Source: Geodermatophilus sp. TF02-6
GTDB taxonomy: Bacteria > Actinomycetota > Actinomycetes > Mycobacteriales > Geodermatophilaceae
Direction of reading: 5' to 3'
Assembly: GCF_003319115.1 (NCBI RefSeq)
Contig: NZ_QOHF01000005.1
Coordinates: forward strand, 159,588-223,587
Length of the DNA stretch: 64,000 nt
The notes beneath the pieces were generated by a model. The model made no database searches, was not told the DNA's origin, and saw only the letters and a list, made by a program, of their open reading frames with translations. This document shows positions 43,386 to 52,277 of this stretch, in pieces. The position numbers and the translations under genes were made by a program. The first letter of the stretch is position 1. Every line of letters starts with the position of its first letter.

Positions 43386-44270
43386 GTGGACGCCTCAGCC
43401 ACGCACGCCCCGGCGCCGGCCGTGGACGCCCGGCGCCTGCTCCCCGCGATGCGCGTCCTGCTGGGCGCCTTCGCCCTGCTCACCGCGATCGCGGTGGTCA
43501 CCCTGTTCGTCCTGGCCGGGCAGACCGACCGGAGCTTCGCCTGGACCATCGCCCCGCCGCTCACCGCGGCGTTCATGGGCGCCGGCTACGCGGCCGGGTT
43601 CGTGCTCGTCGTGCTCTCCCTGCGCGACGGGGTGTGGGCGCGCACCCGGGTGCCGCTGCTGACCATCCTGGTCTTCGTCGTCATCACCCTGGCCGCGACG
43701 CTGCTGCACCTGGACCGGTTCCACTTCGCCGCGGAGTTCGCCGACCGGCCGGCGCTGGCCCGGGCCGCCGCCTGGTTCTGGTTCGCCGTCTACGTCGTCG
43801 TCCCGGTGGGGATGCTGGCGCTGCTGCTGCCGCAGGAGCGGGCGCCCGGCGTCGACCCGCCGGCCCGGCACCCGGTGCCCCGGGTGCTGCGCGGCCTGCT
43901 GGCCGCGGAGTCGGCGGTGCTGACCGTCGTCGGGGCGGCGCTGTTCGTCGCGCCGGCGACGGCGACCACCCTGTGGCCGTGGACGCTCACCCCGCTCACC
44001 GCCCGGGTCGTGGCGGCCTGGCTGGTCGCCTTCGGCGTGGCGACGGCGCTGGCGGCGGGTACCGGGGACCTGGAGCGGCTGCGGACCGCGGCGATCGCCT
44101 ACACCGTCTTCGGCGTGCTGGTCGCGGTGTCCGTGCTGCGCTTCCCGGGCACGGTGGCGTGGGGCGACCCGGCGGCCTGGGTGTTCACCGCCGTGGTGGT
44201 CGCCGTCATCGGCACCGGAGCAGCCGGCTGGCGGCTGGCCCCCGCCCCGGGCAGGTCCCGGCATGGCTGA
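43386..44270 (+). CDS. multi-pass membrane protein
   Basis: 294 residues from GTG, with GGAGG 6 nt upstream. Eight hydrophobic segments are visible (first about 25-47, last about 262-284), separated by short loops; no signature residues known to me. The stop is 8 bp inside the next gene, a flavoprotein fusion, so the two are likely made together. Function unknown; a redox or transport role near the flavoprotein is only a guess. Confidence 0.7.
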   Translation: MDASATHAPAPAVDARRLLPAMRVLLGAFALLTAIAVVTLFVLAGQTDRSFAWTIAPPLTAAFMGAGYAAGFVLVVLSLRDGVWARTRVPLLTILVFVVITLAATLLHLDRFHFAAEFADRPALARAAAWFWFAVYVVVPVGMLALLLPQERAPGVDPPARHPVPRVLRGLLAAESAVLTVVGAALFVAPATATTLWPWTLTPLTARVVAAWLVAFGVATALAAGTGDLERLRTAAIAYTVFGVLVAVSVLRFPGTVAWGDPAAWVFTAVVVAVIGTGAAGWRLAPAPGRSRHG

Positions 44271-45954
44271 GGGCGCCCGGGCGGCGCTGGTCGTGGTCAC
44301 CCGCGACGACGCCGTCCGGACGGCGGTGACCCGGGAGCTCGAACGCCGGTACGGGGCCGACTACGCCGTCCTCTCCCGCGCCGCCCCGGCGGAGGTGGCC
44401 GCGGGGCTGGCCGCGCAGGGGGACCCGCCGGTCGCCGTCCTGCTGGGCGGGCTGGGGCAGGACGACCCCGACGGGCTGGCCACCCTGCGCGAGCTGCACG
44501 GCGCCTCCCCCGGGGCGATGGCGGTCGCGCTGGTCCGGTGGGGGGCCTGGGACACCGCGCGGCCGATCTTCGAGGCCCTCACCATCGGCCAGCTCGACCG
44601 CTGGCTGATCGCGCCGGAGGAGCCGGGGGACGAGGAGTTCCACCGGCTGTTCACCGAGGTGCTCGAGGAGTGGTCGACCCGCCAGGGCGGCGGCTTCGAG
44701 GCGGTCCGCATCGTCGGGGACCGCTGGGCGCCCCGGTCACAGCACCTGCGCGACCAGCTCAACCGCAACCGGATCCCGACGGGCTTCTACGAGGCGGGCA
44801 GCCCCGAGGGCCGGGCGGTGCTCGCGGGCCTGGACGCACCCTCCCCCCGCCTGCCGGTCGTGGTGCTGCGCTTCCACCCGGAGCGCACCGTGCTGCAGGA
44901 CCCCACCGACCTGGAGCTGGCCGAGGCCTTCGGGCTCTTCGAACGGCTGGACCCCGCAGCGGTGTACGACGTGGTCGTGGTCGGCGCCGGACCGGCCGGG
45001 CTGGGCGCCAGCGTGTACGCCGCCTCCGAGGGGCTGTCCACGCTGACGCTCGAGGCCGACGCGGCCGGCGGACAGGCGGGCAGCAGCTCGCTGATCCGCA
45101 ACTACCCGGGCTTCCCGACCGGCATCAGCGGCAACCGGCTGGCCTTCAGCTCCTACCAGCAGGCCTGGGCGTTCGGCACCACGTTCCACTTCATGCGCTA
45201 CGCCCAGGGCCTGGACAGCGCGGACGGGCTGCACCGCATCGCGCTCAGCGACGGCACCACGGTGTGCGGGCGGACGGTCATCCTGTCCCTCGGCGCGAGC
45301 TGGCGGCGGATCGGCGTCCCGGAGCTGGAGGCGCTGACCGGGCGCGGCGTCTTCTACGGGGCCGCGGTCACCGAGGCGCCGGCCATGCACGGCCGGCACG
45401 TGCACGTGGTCGGCGGCGGCAACTCCGCCGGCCAGGCCGCGGTGCACCTGGCCCGCTACGCCGACCGGGTCTCCGTGCTGGTCCGCCGGCCCGGGCTGGC
45501 CGAGACCATGTCGGACTACCTGGTCCGCGAGCTCGAGGCGCTGCCCAACGTGGACATCCGCACGCGGGTCCAGGTGGTCGGCGGCAGCGGCACCGACTTC
45601 CTGGAGTCCTTCGTGCTGCGCGATGTCGACACCGGCGTCGACACGCGGGAGGAGGGGGTGCTGTTCCTGCTGATCGGCAGCGAGCCGCGCACCGACTGGC
45701 TCAAGGGCTCGCTCGCCCTCGACCGGTGGGGTTTCGTGCTCACCGGGACGGCGCTCCAGCAGGACGGCGTGGACCCGGGCTGGCCGCTGGCGCGCCCGCC
45801 CGCGCTGCTGGAGACCAGCACGCCCGGCGTCTTCGCCGCCGGGGACGTGCGTGCGGGGTCGGTGAAGCGGGTGGCCTCCGCGGTGGGGGAGGGGGCGCTG
45901 GCGATCACCCACGTGCACGCCCACCTCGCGGCCCTGCGGGCGGCCGCCACCTGA
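44263..45954 (+). CDS. receiver-like / thioredoxin-reductase-like flavoprotein fusion
   Basis: 563 residues. Residues 1-130 resemble a response-regulator receiver (LVVVTRDDAVRTAV, then a sheet-helix pattern) but the usual phosphorylated aspartate region is not obvious. A short thioredoxin-like linker with SQHLRDQLNRNRIP follows. From about 233 the protein is a thioredoxin-reductase fold: VVVVGAGPAGLGASV, NAD site VVGGGNSAGQAAVHLA near 382, and FAAGDVRAGSVKRV. The CxxC that would reduce thioredoxin is missing: the place where it should be reads GRGVFYGAAVTEA. It may reduce another partner or act as a sensor. Overlaps the upstream membrane protein gene. Confidence 0.85.
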   Translation: MAEGARAALVVVTRDDAVRTAVTRELERRYGADYAVLSRAAPAEVAAGLAAQGDPPVAVLLGGLGQDDPDGLATLRELHGASPGAMAVALVRWGAWDTARPIFEALTIGQLDRWLIAPEEPGDEEFHRLFTEVLEEWSTRQGGGFEAVRIVGDRWAPRSQHLRDQLNRNRIPTGFYEAGSPEGRAVLAGLDAPSPRLPVVVLRFHPERTVLQDPTDLELAEAFGLFERLDPAAVYDVVVVGAGPAGLGASVYAASEGLSTLTLEADAAGGQAGSSSLIRNYPGFPTGISGNRLAFSSYQQAWAFGTTFHFMRYAQGLDSADGLHRIALSDGTTVCGRTVILSLGASWRRIGVPELEALTGRGVFYGAAVTEAPAMHGRHVHVVGGGNSAGQAAVHLARYADRVSVLVRRPGLAETMSDYLVRELEALPNVDIRTRVQVVGGSGTDFLESFVLRDVDTGVDTREEGVLFLLIGSEPRTDWLKGSLALDRWGFVLTGTALQQDGVDPGWPLARPPALLETSTPGVFAAGDVRAGSVKRVASAVGEGALAITHVHAHLAALRAAAT

Positions 45955-45987
45955 CCCGTCCACGCGGGTCGCCGCCGACCGCGTGTC

Positions 45988-46470
45988 CTAGAGCTGCAGC
46001 TTGAACCCCACGTGGGAGGCGACGAAGCCGAGCCGCTCGTAGAAGCGGTGGGCGTCCGTGCGGCGCGTGTCGGTGGTCAGCTGCACGAGGGCGCAGCCGC
46101 GCCGCCGGGCCTCGTCGACCACCCACCCGAACACCGCGGTACCGATCCCGGTCCCGCGCAGGTCCCGGTGGATGCGCACGGCCTCGACCTGCAGCCGGGT
46201 CGCCCCGCGGGAGGACAGGCCCGGGATCTCGGTCAGCTGCATCGTGCCGACGACCTGCGCACCGCGGGTGACGGTGAGCAGCAGCTGGGCGGGGTCGGCG
46301 TCCACGGCGGCGAAGGCCCGCCGGTAGGGCGCCGGGTCCGCGCCCTCGCGGTCCCGGCCGAGCACGTCGTCGGTCAGCAGGGCCACCAGGGCGGGGACGT
46401 CGTCGGCCGTGGACCGGCGCAGCTCGACGGTGGTGGAACCCACGGTGAGCGTGGCGGGCAGAGAGGTCAC
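45988..46470 (-). CDS. GNAT acetyltransferase
   Basis: 160 residues from GTG. The acetyl-CoA-binding signature appears as IHRDLRGTGIGTAVF, then LVQLTTDTRRTDAHRFYERLGF, which is the family's typical last strand-helix. Substrate unknown. It overlaps the MerR stop by 4 nt, so it is the second gene of a MerR-GNAT operon. Confidence 0.87.
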   Translation of the reverse strand: MTSLPATLTVGSTTVELRRSTADDVPALVALLTDDVLGRDREGADPAPYRRAFAAVDADPAQLLLTVTRGAQVVGTMQLTEIPGLSSRGATRLQVEAVRIHRDLRGTGIGTAVFGWVVDEARRRGCALVQLTTDTRRTDAHRFYERLGFVASHVGFKLQL

Positions 46471-47171
46471 CGGGCGAGTGTGCCCGGGGAGAAGAGCTGG
46501 TCGACCAGCTCTGCGCCCTCCGCAGGGGCGGTGACCTCCAGCCGCAGACCCCGACGGTCGAGCCGCAGCGTGAAGGCGAGGAACGGGCAGCACCGCTGCT
46601 CCTCGCGGACCAGCGCCATCACCGCCTCGGCGTCCTGCAGGGGCAGGTCGGCGGCCTGCCCTCCCTCCACCGGGTGGTGGGGTGCGTCGCGCAGCAGGTC
46701 GCGCCAGGCGTCGCGGCGGGCGTCCTGGGCCGCCCCGGTCAACGAGCACGCGATCTGCGGCTGCTGCTCGGTCTGGGCGACGAGGGCGGAGCAGTCGGCG
46801 TCGCAGCGCTCGTCCCGCTCGGGGAGGCGCTCCAGCCGCTCGACCGCCGTCTGCAGGCGACGCTCGGCGTCGAGGAGCTCCCGACGGCGACCGTGGACCT
46901 GCTCGAGGCGTGCCGCCAGCCGGGGGCGCAGCTCGGCGCGGACGTCGCGGCAGGGGCCGCTCTCCCACACCGACAGCAGATCCCGGACCTGGGCCAGCGG
47001 CAGGCCGAGGGACTTCGCCGCCCCGATGAACCCCAGGCGCTCGACGGCCGGGCGACCGTAGACCCGGTGACCCGCGGGGCTCCGGTCGGCGGGGAGCAGC
47101 CCCTCCTGCTCGTAGAAGCGCAGGGTGGTGGCCGGCACACCGCTGCGTGCGGCCAGCTCGGAGATCCGCAT
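46467..47171 (-). CDS. MerR-family regulator with C-terminal cysteine motifs
   Basis: 234 residues, longer than most MerR proteins. The winged helix is MRISELAARSGVPATTLRFYEQEGLL at the N-terminus (seen as TTLRFYEQEGLLP), with a dimer coiled coil near 85-125. The C-terminal extension carries ERCDADCSAL and REEQRCCPFLAF, cysteine groups seen in metal-related MerR-type proteins. I infer metal or thiol sensing. An operator of MerR type lies at 47194-47217, just before the start. ATG 47171 is preferred over a TTG at 47219, which would lie inside the operator. Confidence 0.85.
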   Translation of the reverse strand: MRISELAARSGVPATTLRFYEQEGLLPADRSPAGHRVYGRPAVERLGFIGAAKSLGLPLAQVRDLLSVWESGPCRDVRAELRPRLAARLEQVHGRRRELLDAERRLQTAVERLERLPERDERCDADCSALVAQTEQQPQIACSLTGAAQDARRDAWRDLLRDAPHHPVEGGQAADLPLQDAEAVMALVREEQRCCPFLAFTLRLDRRGLRLEVTAPAEGAELVDQLFSPGTLAR

Positions 47172-47193
47172 CCCGTCCACGGGCGCGACGCTA

Positions 47194-47217
47194 GACCCTC
47201 GACCCCACTCGAAGGTC
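47194..47217. promoter_or_regulatory. MerR-type operator/promoter
   Basis: GACCCTCGA (47194-47202) and TCGAAGGTC (47209-47217) are inverted with one mismatch. On the minus strand the palindrome lies between TTGACC (47214-47219, -35) and TCTAGC or TAGCGT (-10), a spacer of 18 to 20 bp. Elongated spacers holding the operator are the mark of MerR promoters. Confidence 0.65.
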
Positions 47218-47260
47218 AACCCGCAAGAGGCGGTGACCGGCCACGGCAGAGCGGGGTGGG

Positions 47261-47334
47261 TGGGCAGGGGCGGGGTCGAACCGCCGACCTCTCGCTTTTC
47301 AGGCGAGCGCTCGTACCGACTGAGCTACCTGCCC
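47261..47334 (-). tRNA. tRNA-Phe (GAA)
   Basis: The minus strand folds into a full cloverleaf: acceptor GGGCAGG pairs with CCTGCCC, D-arm AGCTCAGTCGG, anticodon arm CTCGC-CTGAAAA-GCGAG with anticodon GAA, and T-arm GGTTCGACCCC. No CCA is encoded. Confidence 0.95.
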
Positions 47335-47358
47335 CTCCCGGTGTGCGACACCGGAGAG

Positions 47359-47432
47359 CGACCCTGACGGGACTCGAACCCGCGACCTCCGCCGTGACAG
47401 GGCGGCGCGCTAACCAACTGCGCTACAGGGCC
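47359..47432 (-). tRNA. tRNA-Asp (GTC)
   Basis: Acceptor GGCCCTG with CAGGGTC, anticodon arm CCGCC-CTGTCAC-GGCGG giving GTC, T-arm GGGTTCGAGTCCC. No CCA encoded. Confidence 0.95.
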
Positions 47433-47459
47433 TTGCTGCTGCTGCTGCTGGTGGTGCTG

Positions 47460-47532
47460 TGCCCCCAACGGGGTTCGAACCCGTGCTACCGCCTTGAAAG
47501 GGCGGCGTCCTGGACCGCTAGACGATGGGGGC
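47460..47532 (-). tRNA. tRNA-Glu (TTC)
   Basis: Acceptor GCCCCCA with TGGGGGC, anticodon arm CCGCC-CTTTCAA-GGCGG giving TTC, T-arm GGGTTCGAACCCC. It is first in the minus-strand order Glu-Asp-Phe. A CTG/GCT trinucleotide run fills the 27 nt between it and tRNA-Asp. Confidence 0.95.
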
Positions 47533-47692
47533 TCGTGTCCGCCGGAGGCACGGAGAACGATACATGCTCCGTCGAGCGCCTCGGACACGGGGTGCCGGAT
47601 CGGCCGGGTGATCCGCCTCGCACGGGGTCTCGGCCGGCGCGACACGGCCCCGGCTCCCGGCTCGGTGGCGTTGCGGCTGACACCCTCGGCCG

Positions 47693-48346
47693 GTGCCCCG
47701 CCGTGCCGCCGCCGTCACCGGTCCGTCGCTCCTGCTCGCCGCCGCCCTGCTCACCGGCTGCGGCGACGACACCCGCACCACCTCGTCGTCCTCCGGGACG
47801 ACGAGCACGATCGCGTCCCCGAGCTCCGGCGCGACCGCGACCACCGCCCCCGCGGCCAGCACTCCGGACGTCGAGGACGGCGAGGGAGCGGCCTCCGGCA
47901 CGCCCCCGTTCGCGGCGGACACGCAACCGGACACCCAGGAGCCGTCGGCGGACGCGCGGGTCACCGTCACCGAGATCCGGACCGGCCGGCAGGACGGGTT
48001 CGACCGCGTGGTCCTCGAGGTGGAGGGCGTCGGGACCCCCGGCTGGGACGTCCGCTACGTCGACCGGGCCAGCTCCCAGGGCAGCGGCGAGCTCGTCGAG
48101 GTGGCGGGGGAGGCCGTGCTCCAGGTGACGCTCACCGGCGTCGGCTACCCGTACGACACCGGGGTGGAGGAGTGGACCGGCCCCGACCCGCTGCCCGGCA
48201 ACGGCACCCGGGTGGTCACCGAGGTCGCCTGGGACGCCACCTTCGAGGGCACCTCGGTGGCCTTCATCGGGACGACGGCGCAGGTGCCCTTCCGGGTCTC
48301 CGCCCTCGACGACCCCACCCGCGTCGTGGTCGACGTCCTCGGCTGA
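47693..48346 (+). CDS. lipoprotein with AMIN-like domain
   Basis: 217 residues from GTG. A signal with lipobox LLTGC at about 19-23 predicts a lipid anchor. A Ser/Thr/Ala-rich linker (about 25-85) leads to a beta-rich domain (about 90-217, VTVTEIRTGRQDGFDRVVLEVEG) ending FRVSALDDPTRVVVDVLG, the pattern of AMIN-like domains that bind the cell envelope. CACCCT lies 6 nt before the start, a weak -10 match. Stands alone after the tRNA cluster. Confidence 0.8.
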   Translation: MPRRAAAVTGPSLLLAAALLTGCGDDTRTTSSSSGTTSTIASPSSGATATTAPAASTPDVEDGEGAASGTPPFAADTQPDTQEPSADARVTVTEIRTGRQDGFDRVVLEVEGVGTPGWDVRYVDRASSQGSGELVEVAGEAVLQVTLTGVGYPYDTGVEEWTGPDPLPGNGTRVVTEVAWDATFEGTSVAFIGTTAQVPFRVSALDDPTRVVVDVLG

Positions 48347-48442
48347 GACCGCTCGCACAGTCATCGAGGTCGTGGGGCCCGCGAGCAGAGCGGCACACGG
48401 CCAAGAGCGTTGTCGGGTGGACCGGCGTGTGCGATCCGCGGG

Positions 48443-49048
48443 TCAGCGCCGAACACCGACGACGAGCTGGGGCCTCCTGGCGCCGTCGAGGCTCTCGTCG
48501 AACTCGTCAGCGATGCGGTCGACGAGAGGTTGGAGGAAGAGCCGTCCTAGCTGGCGGACCATGGTCGTGACGACCTGCTCACCGAGGCTGTGCTTCGTAG
48601 AGGCCAGACCGGCGCGACGCAGGTCGCGAACCTGGTTGGCCGTGAGCTCGCTCAGCTTGGTCACGAGGTCGCGGCGCTGGCCGCGACCATCGAGGATGGC
48701 GCGGCGCAGGTAGTCGACGACGGCAGGACTCGACTCGAGCATCTCGGCAACCGCGCGATCCCGAGCAGCGACGACCTCGCTCGCCGTGCCCTCGGGCGGA
48801 GCCGAGGCGATCGCATCGGAGAAGCGCTCGACGACGGCCAGCTCGACGGCCTCCCGCAGCGCTTCCTTGGTTCCGTAGTGGTGGACGACCAGCCCCACCG
48901 TCACCCCCGCGGCAGACGCGATGGCCCGCAGGGACGTGGCCTCCTCGCCGCGCTCCGCGAAGAGGTCGAGGGCGGCGTTGCGGATGCGCGCCTTCGCCGT
49001 GAGGTCCTCTGCGCGGACCGAGGTCCCCGTCGGCACGGGTTGCGCCAT
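48443..49048 (-). CDS. TetR-family regulator
   Basis: 201 residues. The helix-turn-helix is at about 15-60 (ARIRNAALDLFAERGEEATSLRAIA and VGLVVHHYGTKEAL, shortened here). The C-terminal helical domain is ligand-binding and unlike any I can name. GGGAG 6 nt before the ATG at 49048 supports the start. It is divergent from a beta-oxidation operon and a 16-bp palindrome lies between, so it most likely controls that operon in response to an acyl-CoA or related ligand. Codon use resembles the operon, not the left-hand neighbours. Confidence 0.87.
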   Translation of the reverse strand: MAQPVPTGTSVRAEDLTAKARIRNAALDLFAERGEEATSLRAIASAAGVTVGLVVHHYGTKEALREAVELAVVERFSDAIASAPPEGTASEVVAARDRAVAEMLESSPAVVDYLRRAILDGRGQRRDLVTKLSELTANQVRDLRRAGLASTKHSLGEQVVTTMVRQLGRLFLQPLVDRIADEFDESLDGARRPQLVVGVRR

Positions 49049-49115
49049 TCCGTACTCCCTTCGGTCCACCGCGGGCCGATGCTACCCACCGAGTATTGCA
49101 CAATGATACGGGTTA

Positions 49116-49131
49116 CTGTACAACTGTACAG
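49116..49131. promoter_or_regulatory. TetR-type operator CTGTACA-AC-TGTACAG
   Basis: Perfect 7-bp arms around AC, in an A/T-richer stretch between the divergent TetR gene and the ligase remnant/thiolase gene. Size and location fit a TetR dimer site. Confidence 0.65.
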
Positions 49132-49344
49132 CAGGTCGTCGTCGCACCCGAGGAGCCCTCGTGCCAGAGATCCCAACGCCGAGCTAGACGCTCGCGTCGA
49201 CTCGCTCCGGAGGAGCTGCGGACCTTCGGCCGCGAGCGCCTCGCCAGCTTCAAGCTGCCTCGTGAGCTGGTTCTCGCAGCCATCCCGCGCAACCCGTCCG
49301 GAAAGATCCTCAAGCACCGACTTGGCGAGACCCTTCACAGCTGA
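49132..49344 (+). pseudogene. C-terminal remnant of an acyl-CoA ligase
   Basis: The frame ending at 49344 reads LAPEELRTFGRERLASFKLP, RELVLAAIPRNPSGKILKHR, the last 50 residues of an AMP-dependent acyl-CoA synthetase including the catalytic lysine of PSGKILK. Just upstream, VVVAPEE in the same frame and DPNAELDARVDS in another frame look like the preceding segment split by small indels. No start codon, adenylation core or P-loop remains, so it is non-functional. It sits between the TetR operator and the thiolase, as if an older operon had lost its first gene. Confidence 0.7.
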
Positions 49345-49387
49345 GCTCGCCCCACCACCATCAGCAGCATGAGCAAGGAGGCGAACC

Positions 49388-50563
49388 ATGACCCGAGAAG
49401 CAGTCATCGTCGACGCCGTCCGGACGCCCGTCGGCAAGCGGGGCGGCCAGCTGCGCGACTGGCACCCCGTCGACCTGCTCGCCCAGACACTCTCCACCCT
49501 CGTAGAGCGGACCGGCATCGATCCGGAGCGGCTGTCCGACGTCGTCGTCGGCTGTGCCCTCCAGCGCGGCGAGCAGGCGGGCAACGTGGCCCGCAACGCC
49601 CTGCTCGGAGCGGGTCTGCCCTTCGGCCTGCCCGGGACGACCCTCGACCGCCAGTGCGGCTCGGGCCAGCAGGCGGTCCACTTCGCGGCGCAGGCGGTCA
49701 AGTCCGGGGAGTACGACTTCGCGATCGGCGCCGGCGTCGAGTCGATGACTCGCGTCGACCTCGGCCCGCTCTTCGTCCCGGGCGGCCCGCGTGGTGAGTG
49801 GTACGGCGAGCGTGCGCTCGGCCGTTTCGACGGGAACCTCCCCGCCCAGGGCCCCTCGGCCGAGCTCGTCGTCGAGAAGTGGGGCTTCACCCGCAAGCAG
49901 CTCGACGCCTTCAGCATCCGGAGCCACCGGCGAGCCGCGGCCGCGACCGACGCCGGGTACTTCGCCTCGCAGTTCGTGCCGCTCGACGGCACCGCCGCCG
50001 ATGGCAGCACCGCGCCCATGACCAGGGACGAGGGGATCCGCGCCACCGTCGACCCCGAGCGGGTCGCGGCACTCCAGCCGGTCTTCGCCGCGGACGGCGC
50101 CATCACCGCCGGCAACGCCTCGCAGATGAGCGACGGCGCGGGTGCCCTGCTCGTCGCCGAACGCTCGAAGGCCGAGGCCGCCGGCCTGCGACCCCGGGCC
50201 CGCATCGTCTCCATGGCCGTCGCCGCGGACGACCCCGTCCTCCAGTTCACTGCCATCGTGCCCGCGAGCCAGAAGGCTCTCGACCAGGCCGGCCTCGGCG
50301 TCGCCGACATCGACCTCGTCGAGGTCAACGAGGCCTTCGCGCCCGTCCCGCTGCTGTGGCGCGAGGAGTTCGGCTACCCGGAGGACCAGCTCAACGTCAA
50401 CGGCGGTTCCATCGCCGTCGGCCACCCCCTGGGCTCCACGGGCGCCCGCCTGCTCACCCAGCTCGTCAACGAGCTCGAGCGTCGTGAGGCCCGGTACGGC
50501 CTGCTCACCATCTGCGAGGGCGGCGGCATGGCCAACGCCACGATCGTCGAGCGAATCGCCTGA
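49388..50563 (+). CDS. acetyl-CoA acyltransferase (thiolase)
   Basis: 391 residues. Catalytic cysteine C90 in LDRQCGSGQQA, histidine in GGSIAVGHPLGSTGARL and second cysteine in ICEGGGMANA are all present. It cleaves 3-oxoacyl-CoA with CoA in beta-oxidation or the reverse. AAGGAGG before the ATG is a strong ribosome binding site. First intact gene of a four-gene operon (ligase 25 bp later). Confidence 0.93.
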   Translation: MTREAVIVDAVRTPVGKRGGQLRDWHPVDLLAQTLSTLVERTGIDPERLSDVVVGCALQRGEQAGNVARNALLGAGLPFGLPGTTLDRQCGSGQQAVHFAAQAVKSGEYDFAIGAGVESMTRVDLGPLFVPGGPRGEWYGERALGRFDGNLPAQGPSAELVVEKWGFTRKQLDAFSIRSHRRAAAATDAGYFASQFVPLDGTAADGSTAPMTRDEGIRATVDPERVAALQPVFAADGAITAGNASQMSDGAGALLVAERSKAEAAGLRPRARIVSMAVAADDPVLQFTAIVPASQKALDQAGLGVADIDLVEVNEAFAPVPLLWREEFGYPEDQLNVNGGSIAVGHPLGSTGARLLTQLVNELERREARYGLLTICEGGGMANATIVERIA

Positions 50564-50588
50564 GGCTTCGACCCGTGGAGGACACCCC

Positions 50589-52277
50589 ATGACCGCGACG
50601 CCTCGGACCATCGTCACCGGATACCCCTCGACGATGGGCGACGACGTCCAGCTCAACACGACCACGCTGATCCGGCACGCCGCACGCACGCACGGCGAGC
50701 GCGAGATCGTCTACCGCACGCCCGACGGCGGCTGGGACCGCTACACGTACGCGAGCGCCTACGAGCGGGTCGTCCGGGGCGCCAACGCGCTCCGAGGACT
50801 CGACGTGCAGGCCGGTGACCGCGTCGGCATCCTCGACTGGAACAGCCGTCGTCACTACGAGCTGTACTGGGCCATCCCAGGGCTCGCGGCCGTCATGGTG
50901 CAGCTCAATCTCCGGCTGGGCCCGACGGACCTGGGCTTCGTCCTCGAGGACAGCGGCACGTCGGTCGTCTGCGTCGACGAGACGCTGCTACCCGTGGCCG
51001 AGGCCGTCGCCCCGAGCCTCACGGGCGTGCGGGCCTGGGTCGTGATGACCGACAAGCCGCTCTCGGAGATCGACACGACGCTGCCCCACGTGCACCACTA
51101 CGAGGACCTCGTCGCAGCAGCCAGCCCGCAGATCGCGTGGCCCGAGATCGACGAGCGCTCCGCCTACGGAGCCTGCTACACCACAGGCACGACCGGACGG
51201 CCCAAGGGGGTCTACTACTCGCACCGGGCGATCTACCTGCACTCCTACGCGCTGGCCACGAACATCGGGATGACGCTGGACGACTGCACCATGCTCATCA
51301 CCCCGATGTTCCACGGCCAGGCCTGGGGGCTGCCCCAGGCCGCCACCCTGATGGCCAACAAGGTCGTCCTGCCCGGCCGCTACGTCGCCGAGGACACCAA
51401 GCCGCTCACGGACGCGATCATCGCCGAGGGCGTGACCGTCACCAACGGGGCGCCCGCGATCTTCCTGCCGATGCTCCACTACATCGAGACGCTGGAGCAG
51501 AAGCCGGATCTCGGTCGGCTGCGGATGATGTCCGGAGCGACCGAGCCGCCGCTGACGATGATGCGCGGCTTCCAGGAGCTGACCGGCGCCGAGATCGTGC
51601 ACGCCTACGGTGCCACCGAGACGACCCCGCTCGTGACGCTCAACCGCTACAAGCCGAGCGTCCGCGAGCGGCTGTCCGGGGACGCGCTGTTCGAGCTCAA
51701 GCGCAAGCAGGGCCTCCCGGTCACCGGCGTCGACTTCCGGCTCGTCGACGCCACCGGGAACGACGTCCCCTGGGACGGCGTCACGCAGGGCGAGATCTGC
51801 GTCCGCGGCCCGTGGATCACGAGCACGTACCACAACATGCCCCCCGAGGACTCCGCGGACCGCTTCCTCGACGGCTACTGGCGCAGCGGCGACGTCGGCA
51901 CCATCGACGCCGACGGCTACCTCAAGGTCACCGACCGGCTCAAGGACGTCATCAAGAGCGGCGGCGAGTGGATCTCGTCGATCGACATGGAGAACCTCCT
52001 GCTCGGCCACCCGGACATCGCAGAGGCGGCGGTCGTCGGACTCGTCCACCCGAAGTGGCAGGAACGACCCTTCGTCCTCGTCGTCCCCAAACCGGGCCGG
52101 GAGGTCACCCTCGACGACGTGCGCGAGCACCTGTCCAGCGCCTTCGCCTCGTGGCAGCTGCCGGACGCCGTCGAGATCGTTCCCGAGATCCCGCGCACGA
52201 GCGTCGGCAAGTTCGACAAGAAGCGGATCCGCGCCGAGCACGCCGGCGCCTACGGAGATGGGCGGGACGATGCCTGA
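50589..52277 (+). CDS. long/medium-chain acyl-CoA ligase
   Basis: 562 residues. P-loop YTTGTTGRPKGVYY near 197-210, A5 motif YGATETTP, A7 WRSGDVGTIDADGYL, A8 LKDVIKSGGEWISS and catalytic lysine in TSVGKFDKKR near 547. It activates a fatty or similar acid for the operon's beta-oxidation steps. It is not a close match to the upstream remnant, whose C-terminal wording differs (PSGKILK versus SVGKFDK). GGAGGA precedes the ATG. Overlaps the crotonase by 8 bp. Confidence 0.92.
   Translation: MTATPRTIVTGYPSTMGDDVQLNTTTLIRHAARTHGEREIVYRTPDGGWDRYTYASAYERVVRGANALRGLDVQAGDRVGILDWNSRRHYELYWAIPGLAAVMVQLNLRLGPTDLGFVLEDSGTSVVCVDETLLPVAEAVAPSLTGVRAWVVMTDKPLSEIDTTLPHVHHYEDLVAAASPQIAWPEIDERSAYGACYTTGTTGRPKGVYYSHRAIYLHSYALATNIGMTLDDCTMLITPMFHGQAWGLPQAATLMANKVVLPGRYVAEDTKPLTDAIIAEGVTVTNGAPAIFLPMLHYIETLEQKPDLGRLRMMSGATEPPLTMMRGFQELTGAEIVHAYGATETTPLVTLNRYKPSVRERLSGDALFELKRKQGLPVTGVDFRLVDATGNDVPWDGVTQGEICVRGPWITSTYHNMPPEDSADRFLDGYWRSGDVGTIDADGYLKVTDRLKDVIKSGGEWISSIDMENLLLGHPDIAEAAVVGLVHPKWQERPFVLVVPKPGREVTLDDVREHLSSAFASWQLPDAVEIVPEIPRTSVGKFDKKRIRAEHAGAYGDGRDDA

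Noticed and set aside
47433..47459. CTG trinucleotide run between tRNA genes
   Set aside because: Short and common in GC-rich spacers; no evidence of function.
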